A DNA stretch of 49,445 bases from positions 1 through 49,445 of the forward strand of contig JAIXTP010000025.1 in assembly GCA_027483895.1 (NCBI GenBank). Direction: 5' to 3'. Numbering within the stretch: position 1 is the first letter of the stretch; every line of letters begins with the position of its first letter. Positions 24,143 to 33,275 of this stretch are shown here, piece by piece. The notes under the pieces are model-generated. The model saw only the letters and a list, made by a program, of their open reading frames with translations, searched no databases and was not told where the DNA came from. The DNA comes from Hyphomicrobiales bacterium. Its GTDB lineage: Bacteria > Pseudomonadota > Alphaproteobacteria > Rhizobiales > Beijerinckiaceae. Made by a program: the position numbers and the translations under genes.

Positions 24143-24290
24143 AGTCGGACGGCCAAGCTTCGATCGTTGCCAAAGGGTCCGTCCGCCGTTCCGCTTCGAT
24201 TGCCCCCCAAGCCCCGCGGAACGAGGACGGATCCGACTCCGCGATGTCCCTGCATCGCCGAGGGCCGGTGTGAGCCGGCCCTCTTTTTTT
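24143..24290 (+). ncRNA. Candidate structured small RNA with duplicated loop motif
   Basis: This plus-strand stretch lies between two minus-strand genes and ends in a T-tailed terminator that neither neighbour needs. Nested complementary arms pair 24143-24149 with 24232-24238 (7 bp), 24178-24184 with 24225-24231 (7 bp) and 24187-24194 with 24216-24223 (8 bp). These leave a 28-nt bulge and a 21-nt apical loop. Both unpaired regions begin with the same sequence, GCTTCGAT followed by TTGCC or TGCC (24157-24171 and 24193-24204). This looks like a small RNA that shows its target-binding site twice. No convincing promoter was found, so the 5' end is a guess. Confidence 0.4.
24260..24290 (+). terminator. 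Plus-strand intrinsic terminator at 24.3 kb
   Basis: GAGGGCCGG pairs with CCGGCCCTC (24260-24268, 24275-24283) around TGTGAG, followed by seven T. The minus orientation lacks a T-run after the stem, so it does not serve the minus-strand AhpD-like gene that ends at 24300. Confidence 0.85.
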
Positions 24291-24299
24291 GCGCTCCGG

Positions 24300-24911
24300 T
24301 CAGCGCGCTTGGGCGTGGTATTCGGCGTTCGGACGCATATCGACGGCGGACGCCATGCGGTTCGTCATGTTGTAGAAGGCCGCGACCGCGGCGATGTCCC
24401 AGATGTCGCGCTCGCCGAACCCCGCATCGCGCAGCGCCTGCCGGTCCGTTTCCCCGATCGCGAAGGACTCCCGCGTCATTTTGACCGCGAAGGCCAGCAT
24501 CGCCGCGTGCCTCTCCGACAGATCGGCCGCACGCCAGTTCATCGCCATCAGCTCGCCGAGCACGGGGTCGCCGGACAGCTGACGGACCGCCGCGCCGTGG
24601 GCGGCGAGGCAGTAGAAACAGCGGTTCTCCGATGAGACGGCGACGGCGATCATCTCGCGTTCGAGCTTCGAAAGGCCCGAAGGCGCGAGCATGAGATCGT
24701 TGTAGAAGTCTGCGAAGATGCGGAGCTTGGCGTCGTCATGCGCATAGGCGGCGAGGACGTTCGGCACGAAGCCGATCTTCTCGTCGCATTTGGCGAAATA
24801 GGCCTGCATCTCCGGCGAAAGCTCGGCCCGCGGCAGGTCGAGAGCCATCGGTCGGGACGGCGCGTCCTGCCGCTTCGGTGTTTCCCCGGCATTCGTCTTG
24901 CCGTGCTTCAT
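24300..24911 (-). CDS. AhpD-like (carboxymuconolactone decarboxylase fold) peroxidase-related protein
   Basis: 203 residues with the CMD/AhpD helical fold. The redox motif is CFYCLAAHGAAV (Cys-x-x-Cys plus nearby His) near residues 104-115, as in alkylhydroperoxidase AhpD and the 'uncharacterised peroxidase-related' subfamily. Such proteins may reduce peroxides using a thiol donor; no partner reductase or AhpC gene is adjacent. GGGGAGGA upstream supports the ATG at 24911. Divergent from the glutamate dehydrogenase gene with a 100-bp shared spacer. Confidence 0.85.
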   Translation of the reverse strand: MKHGKTNAGETPKRQDAPSRPMALDLPRAELSPEMQAYFAKCDEKIGFVPNVLAAYAHDDAKLRIFADFYNDLMLAPSGLSKLEREMIAVAVSSENRCFYCLAAHGAAVRQLSGDPVLGELMAMNWRAADLSERHAAMLAFAVKMTRESFAIGETDRQALRDAGFGERDIWDIAAVAAFYNMTNRMASAVDMRPNAEYHAQAR

Positions 24912-25011
24912 CGCTTGTCCTCCCCGTCGACCCCAGCCTAACCTGAGGCGCGGGCTCCCGTTCCGTCAATGCGTCCGGACGTTGCCGGGCCCCCGCCGAG
25001 AGGGAGAGGCC

Positions 25012-28000
25012 ATGTCCGACGCCGCCACCGAGCCGCCGATCGTCGATGCCGTTCTCGCCGCGCTCGGGCCCGACGAGACCCTCGCACGTGCCGTTGCGCC
25101 CGCCGTCACGGCGGCGGCGATCCCCGCCGATCTCGACGTCTACGGCGCCGCGGGCTTCGCGGAAGCCGTGCGGATCGCCGCGTCGCATCTCGCGACCCCG
25201 CGTCGGGCGGGCGCCGGGCCCTCGATCCGCCTTGCGGATCTCACGCTCCGCCGCGGCGAGACGCGCCGAGAGCTGACGGTCTTGCAGGTCGTCAATGACG
25301 ACATGCCGTTCCTGCTCGATTCCACCCTCGCCGAACTCGATCATCAGGGCCGGGCGGTGCGCTTCGTGGTCCATCCGGTCCTCGTGGCGGAACGGGATGC
25401 GGAAGGGCACGGGAAGGCCTTCGTCCCCGCGGTGGGGGCCGACAGGACGCGGGAGCCGCGCGAAAGCCTGATCCACATCCATCTCGACCGGATCGACTCG
25501 GCGGAGGAACGCGAAGCGCTCGCGGAAGCCCTCGAAGCCGTCTATCGCGACGCCCGCCGTGCGGTCGCCGACTGGCCCGCGATGCTGGAGCGCCTCCGCG
25601 GCGCGGTCGACGATTATCGGGCCTCGCCGCCGCCTCTGCCGAAAGCGGAGGTCGACGAGGCCGTGGTGCTGCTGGAATGGCTCGAAGCCGGGCATTTCAC
25701 CTTGCTGGGCATGCGCGAATACCGGATCCGCGACGCCGAAGCGCCGATGGAACTCGTACCCGGCAGCGCGCGCGGCATCCTCACCGATCCCTCGCTCAAC
25801 GTGCTGCGGCGCGGCAGCGAACTGGTGATGGTGACGCCCGAGATCCGGGCCTTCCTGAACGCTCCGGTGCCGCTGATCGTGACGAAGGCCAGCGTGCGCT
25901 CGCGCGTCCATCGCCGGGTCCATCTCGACTATGTCGGCGTGAAGCTCTTCGAAGACGGCCGGCTCGCGGGCGAGCTCGTGCTGGTCGGCCTGTTCACGGC
26001 GACGGCCTATACGCAGTCGGTGGTGCATGTCCCCTTCCTGCGCCGCAAGGTCGCGCGCGTGCTGGAGAAGGCGGGCTTCGATCCCTCGGGCCATTCCGGC
26101 CGGGCGCTCATGAACGTGCTGGAGAACTATCCGCGCGACGAGATCCTCCAGCTCGACGACGACACGCTGCTGCGCTTCGCGCGCGAGATCCTCGGCATCT
26201 ACGAACGGCCGCGGGTGAAGGCGCTGGCCCGGCTCGACCCCTATGAACGCTTCGTCTCCGTCCTCGTCTTCGTGCCGAAGGACCGTTACGACACGGAGGT
26301 GCGCCACAGGGTCGGCCGCCTGCTGGCGGGGCTCTACGGCGGGCGCGTCTCCGCCTCCTACCCCGCACATCCCGAAGGGCCGCTGGCCCGGACGCATTAC
26401 ATCATCGGGCGCGACCGTGGCGGCATCGTCGGCCCGTCGCCCGAGGCGCTCGACGACGCCGTGGGCGCGGTCGTCAGGACATGGGCCGACGCCCTGCGCG
26501 ACGCGCTCGACCGGACGGTGGGCGGGCCCCGAGGCCGCGCTCTCGCCGCGCGTTACGAAACCGCCTTTTCGGGCGGCTATCAGGAGGCCTTTTCGGCCGA
26601 CCGGGCGATCGCCGACATCCGCACCATCGAAGGCCTCTCGGAGGAGCGCCCGCGGGCCGTACGCTTCGGCCGCAGGGAAGGCGACGAGGGCCGGATCGAT
26701 CTCGCGATCTTCACGCGCGGCGAAGCCCTGCCCTTGAGCCTGCGCGTTCCGCTGCTCGAAAGCATGGGACTGCGTGTGCTCAACGAGCGGACCTACGGCA
26801 TCGTGCCCGCCGGACCCGGCGCGGCGGACCGCATCCGCCATTACGACATGCTGCTCGAACGTGCGGCGGGCGGAACGGTCGACGTCGAGGAGGCGGCCCC
26901 CCGCCTGCAGGCGACGCTCGAAGCCCTGCTCGACGGGCGTGCCGCGGCCGACGGCTACAACGCGCTGACCTTGGAAGCGGGCCTCGACTGGCGCGACGTC
27001 GACCTTCTGCGCGCTTTGTCCCGCTATCTCATCCAGATCCGCGTCCCGTTCAGCCACGACTACATGGCCGCGACGCTCGTGCGTCATGCGCCGATCGCGG
27101 CCATGATCGCGGGCCTCTTCAAGGCGAGGTTCGACCCCGCGGCCGAGGGCGATCGCGCGGGCGTGCAGCACCGCTGGGCCGGGGAGATCCGCACCGCGCT
27201 CGACGGGGTCTCCGGTCTCGACGACGACCGCATCCTGCGGCACTTCCTCAATCTCGTCGAAGCGGCGGAGCGGACGAATGTCTTCAGGCGGGGCCCCGAG
27301 GGCGGCGCGCCGGAGATCATCGCGATCAAATTCGCGAGCCGGGCGGTGGACGGCATGCCGCTGCCCAAGCCGCTGCACGAAATCTTCGTCTACGGGCGCA
27401 AGGTGGAAGGCGTGCATCTGCGCTTCGGCCCCGTTGCGCGCGGCGGCCTGCGCTGGTCGGACCGGAAGGAGGACTACCGCACCGAGGTGCTGAGCCTCGT
27501 GAAGGCGCAGCAGGTGAAGAACGCCGTGATCGTGCCTGCGGGCGCGAAGGGCGGCTTCTTCCCCAAGGAATTGCCGCCTCCCTCCGACAGGCAGGCCTAT
27601 ATGGCCGAAGGCATCGCGGCCTATCGCGCCTTCGTGGGCGCGCTGCTCGAACTCACCGACGATCTCGCCGAAGGCGGCACCGTTCCGCCGGTCGACGTCG
27701 TGCGGCACGACGGCGACGATCCCTATCTCGTCGTGGCGGCCGACAAGGGCACCGCGACCTTCTCCGACATCGCCAACGGGCTCTCTCTCGAACGCGGCTT
27801 CTGGCTGGGCGACGCCTTCGCCTCCGGCGGCTCCAACGGCTACGACCACAAGGGCATGGGCATCACCGCCCGCGGCGCATGGGAAGCGGTGAAGCGGCAT
27901 TTCGGCGAAGCGGATGTCGACGTGCAGACGATGCCGGTGACGGTTGTCGGCGTGGGCGACATGTCGGGCGACGTGTTCGGCAACGGCATGCTGCTGTCGA

Positions 28001-29706
28001 AGGCGATCCGTCTCGTCGCGGCCTTCGACCATCGCGACATCTTCATCGATCCGGACCCGGCGGATCCGGCGGCGTGCTGGGCCGAGCGCAAGCGCCTCTT
28101 CGACCTGCCGCGCTCCTCCTGGGCCGATTACGACCGGGCGCTGATCTCGCGGGGCGGCGGCGTCTGGTCTCGCGCGCTGAAGACCGTTCCGCTTTCGCCG
28201 GAAATGCGTGCGCTCCTCGATCTCGAAGCGGAGGAAGCGACGCCGCAGGAGGTGATTTCCGCGATCCTGCGGGCGCGCGCCGATCTGCTCTTCTTCGGCG
28301 GGATCGGCACCTATGTCCGAGCTTCGGACGAGACGGACGCGCAGGCGGGCGACAGGGCGAACGATGGCGTGCGCATTCCGGCGGCGCAGTTGCGGGTGCG
28401 GGTGGTCGGCGAAGGCGCCAATCTCGGCATGACCCAGCGCGGCCGCATCGAAGCCGCGGAGCGCGGCATCCGCCTGAACACCGACGCCATCGACAATTCC
28501 GCGGGCGTGAACACCTCCGACGTCGAGGTGAACATCAAGATCGCGCTGGCGCGCCCCGAGCGGGACGGGCGGTTGGAGCCGGATGCGCGCAAGGCGCTGC
28601 TCGCGGCCATGACCGACGAGGTCGCCGCGCTGGTGCTTTCGAACAACCGGCGCCAGACGCTCGCTCTGTCGCTCGCCGAGCGGCGTGGCGCCGCTCTCAT
28701 GCCGGACCTCGTTCGCTCGATGCGGGCGCTGGAGGCCTCGGGCCGGCTCGACAGGGCGGTCGAATTCCTGCCCGACGATGCGCGGCTCGCAGCCCGCGAG
28801 CAGGCGGGCCGAGGCTTCACGCGACCCGAGCTCGCGGTGCTCCTCGCCTATGAGAAGATGGCGCTGAAGGATGCGCTGATCGCGGGATCGGTACCCGACG
28901 ACCCGTTCTTCGCGAGCGAATTGCGGGACTATTTCCCGACGACGCTGTTCGAGCGCTTCCCCGAGGCGGTGAGGGAGCATCGGTTGCGGCGCCATATCGT
29001 CGCGACGCGGCTGGCCAATCTCGTCGTGGACCGCGGCGGGCTCGGCTTCGTGACGGCGGTAGAGGGCATGACCGGCGCCGAGCCCACCGAAACCGCCGCC
29101 GCCTTCGCCGCCGCGTGGTCGCTGTTCGGCATGGAGCGGCGGGTCGAAGCCGTCGACGCGGATGCGCGCCGATCGGGCGCCGAAAAGCTCGCTCTCCATG
29201 AAACGCTGGCCCGCTTCGTCGGGGATCGGACGGTACGGCTGGTTCGCGCGGGCGGGGCGGGCGCATCGCCTCTCGAAGCGCTCGTCGCGCGGTTCCGCCC
29301 CGCGGTCGCGAGCCTCTTCGACGGCCCCGTCGACGGGGATCCGGCGGCAGGGCTCGACGAGCTCGCCCATGCGCTCGATGCCGCAATTCTTGCGGAGGAT
29401 ACGGGCGTCGACGCCGCCACGGCCTTCCGGGGCTTCATGGAGGCGGGTCGCGAAAGCGGGCTGGAGCGGATCGTCGCGGCGGGGCGGAGCCTTCATCCCT
29501 CGGATCGCTTCGAGCGGCTGGCGGTCCATCAGGCCGTGGCCCGGCTCGAATCCGTGTGGCGGCGCATCGCGGCCGCGCGCCTCGGCGGTGCGGACGGCGA
29601 GACCGCGCGCGCGGCGGCCCGCCTCGTCGAAGGGGCTGCGTCCGGCGCCATGACGCAGGCGCGGCTCACGGTCCTTGCCGCGGCGCTCGAGGAGCGTCTC
29701 GGCTGA
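25012..29706 (+). CDS. gdh: NAD-specific glutamate dehydrogenase, large (GDH-180) type
   Basis: A 1564-residue cytosolic enzyme, mainly catabolic: L-glutamate plus NAD to 2-oxoglutarate plus ammonia. This matches the usual ~1600 residues of the bacterial large class. Its N-terminal ~700 residues hold ACT-like regulatory segments. The catalytic core shows GPVARGGLRWSDR and LVKAQQVKNAVIVPAGAKGG near residues 807-850, with the substrate Lys in the PAGAKGG block, and the Rossmann part VVGVGDMSGDVFGNGM near 980. The frame is open 38 codons further, but GAGAGGGAGAGG fixes the ATG at 25012. The gene is monocistronic and ends at a strong terminator. Confidence 0.96.
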   Translation: MSDAATEPPIVDAVLAALGPDETLARAVAPAVTAAAIPADLDVYGAAGFAEAVRIAASHLATPRRAGAGPSIRLADLTLRRGETRRELTVLQVVNDDMPFLLDSTLAELDHQGRAVRFVVHPVLVAERDAEGHGKAFVPAVGADRTREPRESLIHIHLDRIDSAEEREALAEALEAVYRDARRAVADWPAMLERLRGAVDDYRASPPPLPKAEVDEAVVLLEWLEAGHFTLLGMREYRIRDAEAPMELVPGSARGILTDPSLNVLRRGSELVMVTPEIRAFLNAPVPLIVTKASVRSRVHRRVHLDYVGVKLFEDGRLAGELVLVGLFTATAYTQSVVHVPFLRRKVARVLEKAGFDPSGHSGRALMNVLENYPRDEILQLDDDTLLRFAREILGIYERPRVKALARLDPYERFVSVLVFVPKDRYDTEVRHRVGRLLAGLYGGRVSASYPAHPEGPLARTHYIIGRDRGGIVGPSPEALDDAVGAVVRTWADALRDALDRTVGGPRGRALAARYETAFSGGYQEAFSADRAIADIRTIEGLSEERPRAVRFGRREGDEGRIDLAIFTRGEALPLSLRVPLLESMGLRVLNERTYGIVPAGPGAADRIRHYDMLLERAAGGTVDVEEAAPRLQATLEALLDGRAAADGYNALTLEAGLDWRDVDLLRALSRYLIQIRVPFSHDYMAATLVRHAPIAAMIAGLFKARFDPAAEGDRAGVQHRWAGEIRTALDGVSGLDDDRILRHFLNLVEAAERTNVFRRGPEGGAPEIIAIKFASRAVDGMPLPKPLHEIFVYGRKVEGVHLRFGPVARGGLRWSDRKEDYRTEVLSLVKAQQVKNAVIVPAGAKGGFFPKELPPPSDRQAYMAEGIAAYRAFVGALLELTDDLAEGGTVPPVDVVRHDGDDPYLVVAADKGTATFSDIANGLSLERGFWLGDAFASGGSNGYDHKGMGITARGAWEAVKRHFGEADVDVQTMPVTVVGVGDMSGDVFGNGMLLSKAIRLVAAFDHRDIFIDPDPADPAACWAERKRLFDLPRSSWADYDRALISRGGGVWSRALKTVPLSPEMRALLDLEAEEATPQEVISAILRARADLLFFGGIGTYVRASDETDAQAGDRANDGVRIPAAQLRVRVVGEGANLGMTQRGRIEAAERGIRLNTDAIDNSAGVNTSDVEVNIKIALARPERDGRLEPDARKALLAAMTDEVAALVLSNNRRQTLALSLAERRGAALMPDLVRSMRALEASGRLDRAVEFLPDDARLAAREQAGRGFTRPELAVLLAYEKMALKDALIAGSVPDDPFFASELRDYFPTTLFERFPEAVREHRLRRHIVATRLANLVVDRGGLGFVTAVEGMTGAEPTETAAAFAAAWSLFGMERRVEAVDADARRSGAEKLALHETLARFVGDRTVRLVRAGGAGASPLEALVARFRPAVASLFDGPVDGDPAAGLDELAHALDAAILAEDTGVDAATAFRGFMEAGRESGLERIVAAGRSLHPSDRFERLAVHQAVARLESVWRRIAAARLGGADGETARAAARLVEGAASGAMTQARLTVLAAALEERLG

Positions 29707-29714
29707 GGCAAAGA

Positions 29715-29740
29715 AAAAGCCCCGGTCTCCCGGGGCTTTT
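29715..29740. terminator. Bidirectional terminator between gdh and the BI-1 gene
   Basis: An 11-bp perfect stem AAAAGCCCCGG/CCGGGGCTTTT encloses TCTC (29726-29729). The A- and T-rich ends serve both convergent genes. Confidence 0.88.
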
Positions 29741-29763
29741 CCGTTCTTCGGACGATCCGAAGA

Positions 29764-30534
29764 TCAATCGTTGTTGCGCTGGCCGAAGAGCGACAGCAGC
29801 ATCTGGAACATGTTGATGAAGTCCAGATAGAGGGTCAGGGCGCCCATCACGGAGGCCTTGCCCATCAGAACTTCGTCGCCCGCGACCAGATCGTACTCTT
29901 CCTTGAGCTTCTGCGTGTCCCAAGCGGTCAGGCCCGCGAAGACGAGCACGCCGATCGAGCTGATGACCATCTGCATCATCGAGCTCTGCAGGAAGATGTT
30001 CACGAGGCTCGCGAGCACCAGACCGATCAGACCCATGATGAGGAAGGAACCGATCGCCGAGAGATTGCGCTTCGTCGTGTAGCCGTAGAGGGACAGGCCG
30101 CCGAAGGCCGCCGCCGTGATGGCGAGAACCTGAACGACGCTGCCGAGCTTGAACACGATGAAGATCGACGACAGCGAGAGGCCCATCACGCCGGCGAAGG
30201 CGAGGAAGGTGCCGAGCAGCGCGCCGTGGCTCATCCGCTCGAAGCGGAAGGAGAGCAGGAACACGAAAGCCAGCGGGGCGAGCATGATCACCCACTTCAG
30301 CGGGCTGAGATACAGCGCCTGACCGAGGGAGTTCAGCACGATCCGACCGCCGACCTGATCGGTCGCGGCCATGAAGGTGCCCCACGCGACCAGCGCGGAC
30401 AGGCCCAGCGCCAAGGTCATGTGGTTGTAGATACCGAGCATGTACGACCGGAGGCCCTGGTCGTACTCGGCCGTTCCGATACGTGCGACGCCCGAACCCC
30501 AAGGCGTCGCGGCGTTGCGATCGTAATTCGACAT
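29764..30534 (-). CDS. Bax inhibitor-1 / YccA family membrane protein
   Basis: An inner-membrane protein of 256 residues with seven predicted helices and a short cytosolic N-terminus (MSNYDRNAATPWGSG). The C-terminal YLDFINMFQMLLSLFG is the typical family ending. In E. coli relatives (YccA, YbhL) the family modulates FtsH proteolysis or acts as a pH-sensitive calcium leak; neither is shown here. The open frame runs 40 codons further, but homology and GGGAAACC support the ATG at 30534. It has its own promoter 52 nt upstream. Confidence 0.92.
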   Translation of the reverse strand: MSNYDRNAATPWGSGVARIGTAEYDQGLRSYMLGIYNHMTLALGLSALVAWGTFMAATDQVGGRIVLNSLGQALYLSPLKWVIMLAPLAFVFLLSFRFERMSHGALLGTFLAFAGVMGLSLSSIFIVFKLGSVVQVLAITAAAFGGLSLYGYTTKRNLSAIGSFLIMGLIGLVLASLVNIFLQSSMMQMVISSIGVLVFAGLTAWDTQKLKEEYDLVAGDEVLMGKASVMGALTLYLDFINMFQMLLSLFGQRNND

Positions 30535-30585
30535 GGTGCGGTTTCCCTTGAACCCGTTCCCGCCGGATTCTTCCGGCTTATGCCG

Positions 30586-30614
30586 AATATGAGCGGCACC
30601 CCTTGGAATTACAA
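30586..30614 (-). promoter_or_regulatory. Promoter of the Bax inhibitor-1 family gene
   Basis: On the minus strand TTGTAA (30609-30614) and CATATT (30586-30591) are spaced by 17 nt, a good sigma-70 match. The overlapping CTTGTAA-N15-CTCATATT also resembles a sigma-32 promoter, so heat induction is possible. Confidence 0.55.
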
Positions 30615-30703
30615 GGGCGCGGCCTTCGCCGCAGCCGACCGCGACGGGATCCAAGTTCCTGAAATACCACAGCTTGTCCGTGTGGTTTGAGCCTTGCGGG
30701 GCC

Positions 30704-33271
30704 TCAGAGGCTGCGCAGATGGCGCGCGGGCTTCTGTCCGAGGACGCGCCATGTGCCGATCAGGCCCAAAACGATGGTCGCCACGGCCGCTCCGGCCGCG
30801 GCGAGGAGGGCCGCGGGGGCGAACCAGACGAAATCGAGCTTCATGAGCTGCGTCACCACGACGCGGGCGGTCGCATAGCCCGCAGCCAGTCCGAAAGCCC
30901 CGGTGACGAGCCCCAGCAGCCCGTATTCGAGCACATAGGCCAGCACGAGCCGGCCGCGCGTCGCGCCGAGCGCCTTCAGGATCACGGCGTCGTAGATGCG
31001 CGCGCGGTGGCCCGCCCCCAATGCCCCCGCCAGCACGAGGATGGCGGCGAGGATGGTGAGCGCGCTCGCTCCGCGGATGGCGACGGCCAGCTTGCCCACG
31101 ACGTCGTTGACCGCTTCGAGCGCGTCCTTGACGCGGACCGCGGTCACTGCGGGGAAGCGGCGGGCGGATTCCGAGAGGATCGCGGCTTCCCGATCGGGCG
31201 CGCCGCCGCCCGGCAGCGTCAGCGTCGCGAGGGAGGTGAAGGGGGCGCCGCGGAAGGTGTTCGGCGAGAACACCATCACGAAATTGATGCCGAGCGTCTG
31301 CCACTCGATGCGGCGAAGATTGGCGATCTCCGCCGTGATGGTCCGCCCCAGAACGTTCACGGTGACCTTGTCGCCGATCTTCAGGCCGAGCGCCTCGGCG
31401 ATCTCCACGTCGAAGGAGACGAGCGGCGGCCCGGAATAGTCCGCGGCCCACCATGTGCCGGCGACCACGCGCGAGCCTTCCGGCGGCGCGGCGGAATGAG
31501 TGATGCCGCGATCGCCTTCGAGCACCCATGCGACCCGCTCCGGGGCCTTCACATCCTCGGCGCGGACATCGTTGAGGCGGAGGATGCGCCCGCGCATCAG
31601 CGGCGCCCGCGTGACCTTCGCGCCCGGCGCGGCCTCCGTCAGGAAGGTCTCGAAGGCGGAGAGTTCCGCGGCGGGAATGTCGACGAAGAAGAAGCTCGGG
31701 GCCCGGTCGGGCAGCGATTTCGCGAGTTGATTCCGGATGTTGGCATCGATCAGTGCGATGGTGACGAGCAGCGTCACGCCGAGGCCGAGCGACAGGATCA
31801 GCGAGGGCGTCAGCGCCCCGGGGCGGTGGATGTTCGCGATCGCGAGGCGCAGTTCGGTCCGCCCGGCACGCGGCAGGCGCCGTGCGAGGGCGGCGACGGC
31901 CCAGGCCACGCCGCGCAGCAGCACGAAGACGACCGCCGTGCCGATCACGGCCGAGACGGCGATGCGCCGGTCATAGGAAAACAGGATCGCGGTGGCCGCT
32001 AGGCCCGCGACCGCGAGGACCGTGGCGACGACATAGGCCGCACGCGGACGGCGGACGTTCGGGGCGACTTCGTCGCGGAACAGCGCGGAAACCGGCACGT
32101 CATGCGCGCGGCCGAGCGGCCAGAGCGAAAAGGCCAAAACCGCCATCAGGCCGTAAAGCGCCCCGAGCGCCCATTGGCCCGGATGCAGATGCGGCTCGAT
32201 GGGCAGCGGCAGGACGGGCGCCGCGAGCCATGCGACGACGAAGGGCAGGGCGGAGCCGACGGCGAGGCCCAGCGCCGTGCCGACGGCGCCGATGAGCCCG
32301 ACTTCCGTGAGCGCGAGCGCGAAGACGCGTCCGCCCGAGGCGCCGAGGCTCTTGTAGACGGCGAGGGTCTTGCGCCGCCGGTCGACATAGGCGGTCACGG
32401 CATTGGCCACGCCGACCCCGCCGACGACGAGTGCCGTCAGGCCGACGATGACGAGGAACTGCGTGAAGCGTTCGAGATTGCGCACGAAGGCGGGCGCCGC
32501 ATTGGCGCGGGAGCGCACGTCGAAGCCGGAGTCGGGGAGGGCGGCCTTCGCCTCCTCCTCGAAGCGGACGAGATCCTCGTCGGTCGCGCGGCCTTCGGGC
32601 AGGCCGATCCGGTAGGTCCAGCGCACGATGGTGCCGGGTTGCAGCAGCCCGGTGGCGGCGAGCGCTTCCTGCGACAGCATCACGCGCGGGCCGAAGGTGA
32701 CGCCGCCCGCGAGCTTGTCGGGCTCGGAGCGGAGCGCCGCGCGCAGTTCGATCTCGGTTTCGCCGATGCGGATGCGCGATCCGAGCGAGGTTTCGAGCCG
32801 TGCGAGGAGCGCGGGGTCGACCGCCGCGCCGTATGCGCCGTCGCGCCGCGCCAGCACCTCCGCGACAGGAGCGTCGGGCTCCAGCACGACCCGGCCCACG
32901 GCGGGATAAGCGCCGTCCACGGCCTTGATCTCGACGAGACCCGCCTTGCCGTTCGGGGCGGAGGACATCGCGCGCATGGTCGCGACGCTCGTCACGGTGC
33001 CCCGCGACGTCATGAAGGCGCGTTCGTTCGGCTCCGCGGGCCGGTGGATCCGGCTCAAAGAGACGTCGCCGCCGAGGATCAGGCGGCCCTGCGCCCCGAG
33101 GCCGTCGCGCAGCGACATCGACAGCGAGCCGACGCCGACGATGGCGGCGACGCCCAGCGCGATGCAGGCGAGGAAGACGCGGAAGCCGGAAAGCCCGCCG
33201 CGCAGGCTTCGCAGCGCGAGCCGGAGGATCACCAGATAGCCGGGACGGAAGGTCGGACTGGGCGCGAGCAC
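30704..33271 (-). CDS. ABC transporter permease, FtsX-like (YbbP type)
   Basis: An inner-membrane protein of 855 residues with about ten helices: one near residues 30-52, a cluster at ~265-480 and a C-terminal cluster at ~720-850. Two large periplasmic MacB-PCD-like domains (~55-250 and ~485-700) lie between them, typical of type VII ABC permeases that move envelope lipids or proteins. It starts with GTG at 33271, 4 nt after the ATPase stop, so the two are coupled. In E. coli the equivalent ybbA-ybbP sits divergent from tesA, exactly as here. The physiological substrate is unknown. Confidence 0.9.
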   Translation of the reverse strand: MLAPSPTFRPGYLVILRLALRSLRGGLSGFRVFLACIALGVAAIVGVGSLSMSLRDGLGAQGRLILGGDVSLSRIHRPAEPNERAFMTSRGTVTSVATMRAMSSAPNGKAGLVEIKAVDGAYPAVGRVVLEPDAPVAEVLARRDGAYGAAVDPALLARLETSLGSRIRIGETEIELRAALRSEPDKLAGGVTFGPRVMLSQEALAATGLLQPGTIVRWTYRIGLPEGRATDEDLVRFEEEAKAALPDSGFDVRSRANAAPAFVRNLERFTQFLVIVGLTALVVGGVGVANAVTAYVDRRRKTLAVYKSLGASGGRVFALALTEVGLIGAVGTALGLAVGSALPFVVAWLAAPVLPLPIEPHLHPGQWALGALYGLMAVLAFSLWPLGRAHDVPVSALFRDEVAPNVRRPRAAYVVATVLAVAGLAATAILFSYDRRIAVSAVIGTAVVFVLLRGVAWAVAALARRLPRAGRTELRLAIANIHRPGALTPSLILSLGLGVTLLVTIALIDANIRNQLAKSLPDRAPSFFFVDIPAAELSAFETFLTEAAPGAKVTRAPLMRGRILRLNDVRAEDVKAPERVAWVLEGDRGITHSAAPPEGSRVVAGTWWAADYSGPPLVSFDVEIAEALGLKIGDKVTVNVLGRTITAEIANLRRIEWQTLGINFVMVFSPNTFRGAPFTSLATLTLPGGGAPDREAAILSESARRFPAVTAVRVKDALEAVNDVVGKLAVAIRGASALTILAAILVLAGALGAGHRARIYDAVILKALGATRGRLVLAYVLEYGLLGLVTGAFGLAAGYATARVVVTQLMKLDFVWFAPAALLAAAGAAVATIVLGLIGTWRVLGQKPARHLRSL

Positions 33272-33275
33272 GGGG

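Noticed and set aside
24143..24290. 6S RNA or SRP RNA at the 24.2-kb terminator
   Set aside because: No GGAAGCAGC-type SRP loop is present. The asymmetric bulge does not fit the 6S central bubble, and the neighbours differ from the zapA/formyltetrahydrofolate-ligase context I would expect for 6S. It was kept only as an unassigned candidate RNA.
24736..29529. Antisense open frame of ~1597 codons opposite the glutamate dehydrogenase gene
   Set aside because: It mirrors the high-GC sense gene codon by codon, has Arg/His/Gly-rich composition with no domain, and the sense frame is an unmistakable GDH. The same holds for the long antisense frames opposite the M3 peptidase, the permease, the esterase and the acyl-CoA synthetase genes.
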